Source: Myrica gale (lineage: Eukaryota > Streptophyta > Magnoliopsida > Fagales > Myricaceae). From it: a DNA stretch of 64,000 bases. The notes below the pieces were generated by a model. It saw only the letters and a list, made by a program, of their open reading frames with translations, was not told the origin of the DNA and did not search any database. The stretch covers positions 18,003,001 to 18,067,000 of the forward strand of contig OZ005603.1 in NCBI GenBank assembly GCA_963930655.1, read 5' to 3'. Every line of letters begins with the position of its first letter. Position 1 is the first letter of the stretch. Positions 58,901 through 64,000 of the stretch are shown piece by piece. The translations under genes and the position numbers were made by a program.

Positions 58901-59662
58901 ACCCTGACTTCAGGGGTTAAATGGAGCGAGTAAGCCCAAAAGTATGAATAAGTGATTTTCAAGGGCCAAGGGCCAATTTCAAGTACAAGTTATGAAAGAA
59001 ATATTTTTAAGGGCCTGGGGCCAATTTCGAGATTTGAAATGCATTTGAAAAGGCCAAGAGTGGCAAGAGATTTTAGTGCATGGCATGTGCATCACGGAGC
59101 ATGCATATGCATCATGGTTTCTATGCACTATCTCATGACTCACAGTTATGCATTTTTTTTCTTAACTCTACAGTGTATTGAAGCAAGTAAGTTTTTAAAG
59201 TCATGTTTATCAAAGCTCATGTTTCAAATTGCTGTTCCTTACTGAGTTTTTCAACTCATAGTTTTTAAATCGTATCATTCCAGATCCACAAGATAACTGG
59301 GGAGCAAAGGGGTATCTCACGTAGAAATCCTGTAAGTTTGGGAATTGGAGCCGGAGTTGGTGAACTCCGAGGTAGCACTAGTGAGTGCAGGTTTTGATTG
59401 AGTGGCAGTATGTTGCCCTAGTACGTTTTGTATAAGTTTGCAAACAAGATGCAATGTAAAGACCTTTCTGAATTATAATTCGTATACCGGGGGTTATGTT
59501 CATCGAGCTTGTAGCCCAGCCAACATGTGGATCCTAAGTGAGCCATCCTATGTGTATAAAAAAAAAAGTTTCCGCTGTAAGAGTTAGTGTAAGCGCTGGA
59601 GTGTTCTCGGGGAATGCTCGCGGCTATCACGGTCCCTGCGGGATGGCGTTCGGGGCGTGACA
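55945..59662 (-). mobile_element. R4: solo-LTR-like F/R copy in gypsy C RNase H
   Basis: Minus orientation, TGTCACGCCCCG at 59662 to CGGGGTCTCACA (minus) at 55945; TSD CTTAG (55940-55944 and 59663-59667). 3718 bp, uninterrupted, thus the cleanest reference copy of subfamily I. Removing it joins LSGAA of gypsy C RNase H. Contains GATAAG block 56290-56540, minisatellite 58640-58830, hairpin 59243-59258 and a short A-run at 59558-59567. No coding domain. Confidence 0.92.
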
Positions 59663-60447
59663 CTTAGTTTCTCACTGAAATAAGCAAGTGGTCGTCCGTC
59701 TTGCATAAGAACTGTGCCAATGCCAATACCTGAAGCATCACATTCAATTTCAAATGTTTTGGAAAAGTTAGGTAAAGACAATAAAGGAGATTGGGTTAGC
59801 TTCTCCTTAAGTAATTGAAACGCCTTCTCTTGCGCGTCTTCCCATTGGAATCCCACGTTCTTCTTGATTACTTCGGTAAGTGGTGCGGCTATGCTACTAA
59901 AGTCTTTCACGAACCGCAGGTAAAAATTGGCAAGGCCATGAAAACTACGAACCTCACCTACACTTGTGGGACTCGGCCATTCTTCATCAACCTGTATACC
60001 TTGTGCACTAACAAAAAATCCCAAGAATACAAGCTTATCGGTGTGAAAAGTGCACGTCTTCATATTAGCAAACAATTTTTCTTTCCGAAGCACATCCAAA
60101 ACAGATTTCAAGTGTGCTACATGATCATCCATATTTTTGCTATAAATGAGTATATCATCAAAGTAAACAACAACGAATCTACCTATAAAGGCACGCAAAA
60201 CATGGTTCATAAGTCTCATAAAAGTGCTCGGGGCGTTAGTCAATCCAAAAGGCATAACTAACCATTCATAGAAACCATATTTTGTTTTAAAGGTTGTTTT
60301 CCATTCGTTTCCTTCTTTTACTCTAATTTGATGATATTCACTCTTCAAATCAATTTTTGAAAACACACAAAAACCATGCAACTCATCTAACATGTCATCT
60401 AAGTGAGGAATAGGATGACAATACTTTACCGTGATGTTGTTGATGGC
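59663..60447 (-). pseudogene. Gypsy C RT core and RNase H start
   Basis: Minus frame from 60393: [40 protein letters not shown] (near 60160), [25 protein letters not shown] and AYFSEKLS at the R4 junction. About ten residues are missing after GIQVDEE. The YFDD motif is intact. A TGA at about 60449, for an expected CGA, separates it from the upstream RT. Confidence 0.93.
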
Positions 60448-60966
60448 TCAGCAATCAACGCACATTCTCCACGACCCATCCTTCTTAGGTACAAGTAAGA
60501 CCGGAACCGCACATGGACTCATGCTCTCCCTCACGTGTCCTTTCTCCAACAACTCGCTGACTTGCCTTTGAAGCTCCTTGGTCTCCTCGGGATTGCTCCT
60601 ATATGCCGGTCGGTTTGGAATTGCTGCACCAGGGACAAAATCTATTTGATGTTCAATAACTCGGGTTGGAGGTAACCCATGTGGTATCTCCTCAGGGAAG
60701 ACATCCTTAAATTCCTGCAAAAGAGAAACAATAGAACTAGGCAAAGTAGGGTCAAGTTCGTTAGTGTTAAAAAATGCCTCTTTGTACAAAAGTACAATCA
60801 TTGGCTGACTCGAGAGCATCGCTCGCTTGATCTCACTCACTTTTGCATAGAAATTCTTTTTTCTCTCTGATTTTCTCTCCATAGCCGAATCTTCTCTCTC
60901 TTTTTTGTCGGCCTCTCTCGGATTTTCACTCATTTTCTTTTTTTCACTCTCTTTTTGTAATCTCAC
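60448..60966 (-). pseudogene. Gypsy C protease-RT linker and RT start
   Basis: Minus frame ending VPKKDGSWRMCVDC at the TGA. It carries a charged linker (SERKKNFYAKVSEIKRAML) and HQIDFVPGAAIPNRPAYRS. Separated from protease by a TAA at 60979-60984 (CAA in gypsy B). Confidence 0.9.
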
Positions 60967-60981
60967 TTGATCTTCATATAC

Positions 60982-61470
60982 TTACTGCGGTGTCAAGGGT
61001 ACAAGAGTGATCGGTCTCTGATTAAGTACAAAAGAGTACTTATTTGTAAAGCCATCATGCTTCACATGTCTATCGAATTGCCATGGTCGCCCTAGCAATA
61101 AGTTCCCTGCTTGCATTGGAACTACATCACATAAGACTTCATCTTCGTACTTACCAATTCGAAAAGCTACTAACACTTGCTTGCTCACCCTTATTTCTCC
61201 ACTATCATTCAGCCATTGCAACTTATAAGGCCTAGGGTGTTTCAACAAGGGCAATCCTAATTTCTCTACCATAATCAAGCTTGCAACATTAGTACAACTG
61301 CCTCCATCAATAATCACACTACATACCTTATCTTTGACGTAGCACCTAGTGTGAAAGATATTCTCCCGTTGCACTTCCTCATCTCCTTTTACTTGCAAGC
61401 TCAAGGCTCTCCTCGCCACCAAGGTCAACGCATCAGGGGCTGTGTATTCATCCTCGGAAACATCCTCCAA
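60982..61470 (-). pseudogene. Gypsy C protease
   Basis: Minus frame; VCSVIIDGGSCTNVASL has the D-G-G-S active site and LLLGRPWQFDRH the flap motif; ends at TPQ* as above. A frameshift near 61465 separates it from gag. Confidence 0.9.
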
Positions 61471-61937
61471 GGGGGCATGTCGTCGGTGTCAGATTCTTCA
61501 CTATCGGTCACGATCTCTCCATTGGCCTTCAACACCATGGCTTGCTTGTTTGGACATTGGCTTGTTATATGTCCCCTGCCTTGACATCGAAAACACTTGA
61601 TATCATGATTTCGATAAGTAGAAGCTTCAGTTTTACCTTGAGAAGTGTGGCTGGTGGTAGGGGGTTTGGGCTCGGGTTTGGACACTTGTGTCTTGTCCAT
61701 GGGCTTGGTATAACTCGGCTTGAAGGAGGTAGAACTAGAATTATGGCTGGCACGTCCCCCACTCCCTCTCTTGAGTTGCTGCTCCACTTTGATAGCCATA
61801 TGCACCATGTCTTTTATCTCCACATAATGTTGCATCTCCACCCTATCATGGATCTCCCGATTCAGGCCATGTAGGAAACGAGCCATGGTAGCCTCCTGAT
61901 CCTCCTCGATATTTGCACGGATCATGGCCATCTCCAT
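61425..61937 (-). pseudogene. Gypsy C gag C-terminal part with zinc knuckle
   Basis: Minus frame: [48 protein letters not shown] and the CCHC knuckle CFRCQGRGHITSQC at about 61590-61550. The knuckle binds RNA in the particle. The last 15 residues are out of frame. Confidence 0.93.
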
Positions 61938-61999
61938 CTCCTTGTAATAGTCTTCTACACTTCGGCTTCCTTGCTTAAGGCTTTGTAACTTTTTGTACA

Positions 62000-62635
62000 G
62001 CTCCCGGTACTAGTAGCTTGGAACGAATCATTTTCTCATGACCGCCTTCATAGTCTCCCATGTCTCTATTGGACGTTCTCCATTCCGCCTCCTATTTATC
62101 ACAAGTTGATCCCACCAAGTTATAGCATACTCAGAAAACTCAATGACTGCTAATTTTACCTTCTTGGTTTCGGAGTAATTATGGCAATCAAACACGAACT
62201 CCATCTTCTTCTCCCACTCAAGATAGGCTTCCGGATCAGATCTCCCTTGGAAAGACGGAATCTTCATCTTAATACCACTGACGTTGTTATCTTCTCGGTT
62301 CCTAGCGTCTCCTCGCCCTCCATATCTCCTATAGCCAACATGAGAATCACGATCTCCTTCCTCTTCAAAGTCAGATCTGTAAGGCTCTTCTTCGTACTCC
62401 CTTTCCTCCCTCCGTGGTGCTCTCTCCCGTCTACGGAAGTTGGGGCCGTTTTGGGGTTGCTTCGTTCTAGCTGAGCTACCCGTTCGCGTATTTGCTCCTC
62501 TATCGTCTTCTGGAAGGATTCCCATTTCTGATTCAGCGTTCTGTCCAGCTGACTTGCTAAGGCCTCCATAAGCAACCTATGATTAGGAAAGCTCGTATCA
62601 TCGTCGACCACGCTTTTTCCACTATCACGAGACAT
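62000..62635 (-). pseudogene. Gypsy C gag N-terminal part
   Basis: ATG at 62635: MSRDSGKSVVDDDTSFPN. A frameshift near 62455 shifts to the frame with [38 protein letters not shown] and [18 protein letters not shown] near 62030 (CGA in E) ends it. The region around 62000-61940 is read out of frame. Confidence 0.92.
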
Positions 62636-63330
62636 GATTACTGCAAAAATATAGTGTTAGAAATAAAACAAGAAAAGGACCTCACAAATCTCTCCCTTAC
62701 GTGTCTACACTCAAGGATAGGGTCTCTAGTCACTCGTATTTCCTCACAATATACGGCTTTTACCCTCTAATAATCTCACCACTCTTATCTTTTTCCACTC
62801 GATAATCCTCTTGCAGTTCTTTTGGAACTAAACAAACAATCAAAGAATTCCAGCAACGATTCAGCAAGAACTCATCAAGGGATTTCAGAGAAAGCAAGAT
62901 AAATAATATCAAGGGAATAAGAATACAAAGAACACGATGGATTAGAAAGATGGAAACTAGAATAGGGAGTGATTCGTCACAGGGGAAAAAAATTCCTTGT
63001 TTGGGGTATGGAGATTTTCGGACATTTTTTTTCGGACCCCTTTCTTTCTTCTTCTTTTGCGAGTCTCTTTCTCTTCTCCTTTGACAACAATAGCACAAGA
63101 CCACAATACACTAAGATATGAAACATTCGGACAAGAGATAGCAAGAACCAAGTATAGCAAAACTTGAATAGAGAAGTCAAGATGTTTTCGGCTAAGAAGG
63201 GTAGTTGATATGAGCTGACTGTAGTACAGAAACAAAGAAACGAAATTAGAGAAGGTAGGCAAAGGATATGAAAAGAAGAAACAAAGGACGAAAACAAATA
63301 AAGGATAAGCAAACCCGAACTAGAACCAAA
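62636..63330 (-). other. Gypsy C leader
   Basis: Untranslated leader homologous to that of E over its whole length. No gene; the small frames here (for example 62760-63104) are not conserved between copies. Confidence 0.75.
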
Positions 63331-63344
63331 GCTTTGATACCAAA
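63331..63344 (-). other. Gypsy C primer binding site
   Basis: Minus-strand TTTGGTATCAAAGC, next to the LTR end CATCA. Confidence 0.87.
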
Positions 63345-63567
63345 TGATGTGAACCCCGTTATCCCGTAACGAGACCCAACAACTATAGGGAACCCAAGAT
63401 CGTTTCTAGCATGGATTCGAATGGAACCTCGACCCGTTGCTTAGGGAAAGCAAGAACCTCGGTATGGTGAAGACGCCACAAACGGGATGGAAATCAGTTT
63501 GATAAGTCGAGTTGAACGCCACGGGAAATCCCGATAAGTCGAGATGAACGCCACGGGATGGAAATCC
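63345..63567 (-). repeat. Gypsy C 5' LTR, truncated
   Basis: Plus strand begins TGATGTGAACCCCG (minus end ...CATCA) and runs 223 bp, with a 30-40 bp partial duplication around 63530-63565 (GAACGCCACGGGA twice), then stops at GTTTG where array sequence begins. U3, R and the start are lost. Confidence 0.85.
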
Positions 63568-63850
63568 GTTTGTTCGATATTTAGGCTTCTTACTTTTAAA
63601 CTACATAATTTGGATGATTTTACATGTATATTTTGGTCTACAACAATTCCATTAATCTACCTCCTCCATTTCCTTCAACAATAACGTAACTAATTATTTC
63701 AAAATTAATGTATTTGCTTCAGTTTTTTTTCGTTACTAAGGTATCTGGTTTTTAACCAAGTGAATTTAAACAATTATTCATTTATATTTTTGTCTATAAC
63801 TCTTCCATTAATCTATTTGCTTCAATTTCTTCATCATTAATCATTTGAAC
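63568..63850. repeat. Second copy of the AT-rich array flank
   Basis: 63568-63765 is almost the same as 52724-52918 (both run TTCGATATT...TACCTCCTCCATTTCC...GGTATCTGGTTTTTAA), then continues with ordinary array units. 63851-64000 shows nothing I can recognise. Confidence 0.8.
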
Positions 63851-64000
63851 TCCACCAAAACTTGTAATGGAACCCCAAGATCTTGAAGACAAGTTTTGTT
63901 GACCCTTGATCCGTCACCTAACCAGATGAGAACAAAGAATTCGAAATATTAAAACACCACACCCAGAAAACCTACGAAGCTCTCAAGAAATCAAGGTGAT

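Larger units (their letters stand above)
52919..63567 (-). mobile_element. Gypsy C: Ty3/gypsy, dead, split by D and R4
   Basis: Minus strand: 5' LTR stub 63345-63567, primer site 63331-63344, gag from 62635, protease, RT, RNase H, integrase, polypurine tract 54768-54781, 3' LTR 54767-52919. R4 (55945-59662) splits RNase H and D (52982-53984) splits the 3' LTR. The left end is TGATGTGAACC at 52919 after ACAAT. The 5' LTR is truncated at 63567, so a TSD cannot be tested. Two internal deletions remove parts of RNase H and the integrase zinc domain. Confidence 0.9.

Noticed and set aside
62760..63312. Small minus-strand frames in the gypsy C leader (also 44040-44408)
   Set aside because: Untranslated leader; frames are not kept between C and E.
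63331..63344. tRNA gene suggested by the TGGTATC sequence
   Set aside because: It is the primer binding site only; no cloverleaf can be formed around it (same at 44540 and 23135).

Overview
The window is repeat-dense plant nuclear DNA. It is AT-rich and carries Ty3/gypsy and Ty1/copia retrotransposons with initiator-Met-type primer sites, an SIRE-like copia with an extra 3' domain, hAT and Tourist-like MITEs, and a LINE scrap. I read it as a flowering plant, probably a eudicot, in heterochromatin. I found no intact host gene, no RNA gene and no complete autonomous element. Every polyprotein reading frame is broken. The longest reading frames (up to 374 residues) are pieces of polyproteins.

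Region 1-35222 is a Russian-doll nest that can be ordered from target-site duplications (TSDs). A plus-strand gypsy element (A) was split by a long terminal-repeat-like unit F1 (1019-33352, TSD TAGCT). F1 was then split by R1 (2122-6983, TSD AATCC), by a minus-strand copia element I (8730-27881, TSD CTTTT) and by F3 (28321-33105, TSD TATAC). Copia I received R2 in its RNase H (11756-18422, TSD AAGAG), R3 in its 5' LTR (24725-27453, TSD CTTCT decayed to TTTTT) and a MITE in gag. R2 received F2 (13098-16116, TSD AAGCT). That is five levels: A > F1 > copia I > R2 > F2.

Region 35223-51832 holds a copia 3'-domain fragment (G) with a hAT-type MITE, a plus-strand gypsy (B, 36982-43192), a minus-strand gypsy end (E, 43193-45327) fused to it tail to tail, a plus-strand copia 3' half (H, 45328-about 48170), and a 5'-truncated F copy (F4, about 48166-51832).

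Region 51833-64000 holds an AT-rich array of roughly 100-bp units containing a LINE 3' fragment. A minus-strand gypsy (C, 52919-63567) follows. Its 3' LTR was split by an inverted solo LTR of its own family (D) and its RNase H by R4 (55945-59662, TSD CTTAG). A second copy of the array flank lies beyond it.

The most notable thing is the F/R family: eight copies of 2.7-4.9 kb (after removing nested inserts), TG...CA ends, 5-bp TSDs on seven of them, and no coding domain or internal region in any copy. They carry a short conserved hairpin, a pair of long-distance inverted arms that change together between copies, diverging minisatellites, and dense GATAAG or TGGGCY motif clusters. One copy shares a palindromic GTGTCGACAC minisatellite with the unrelated copia I LTR.
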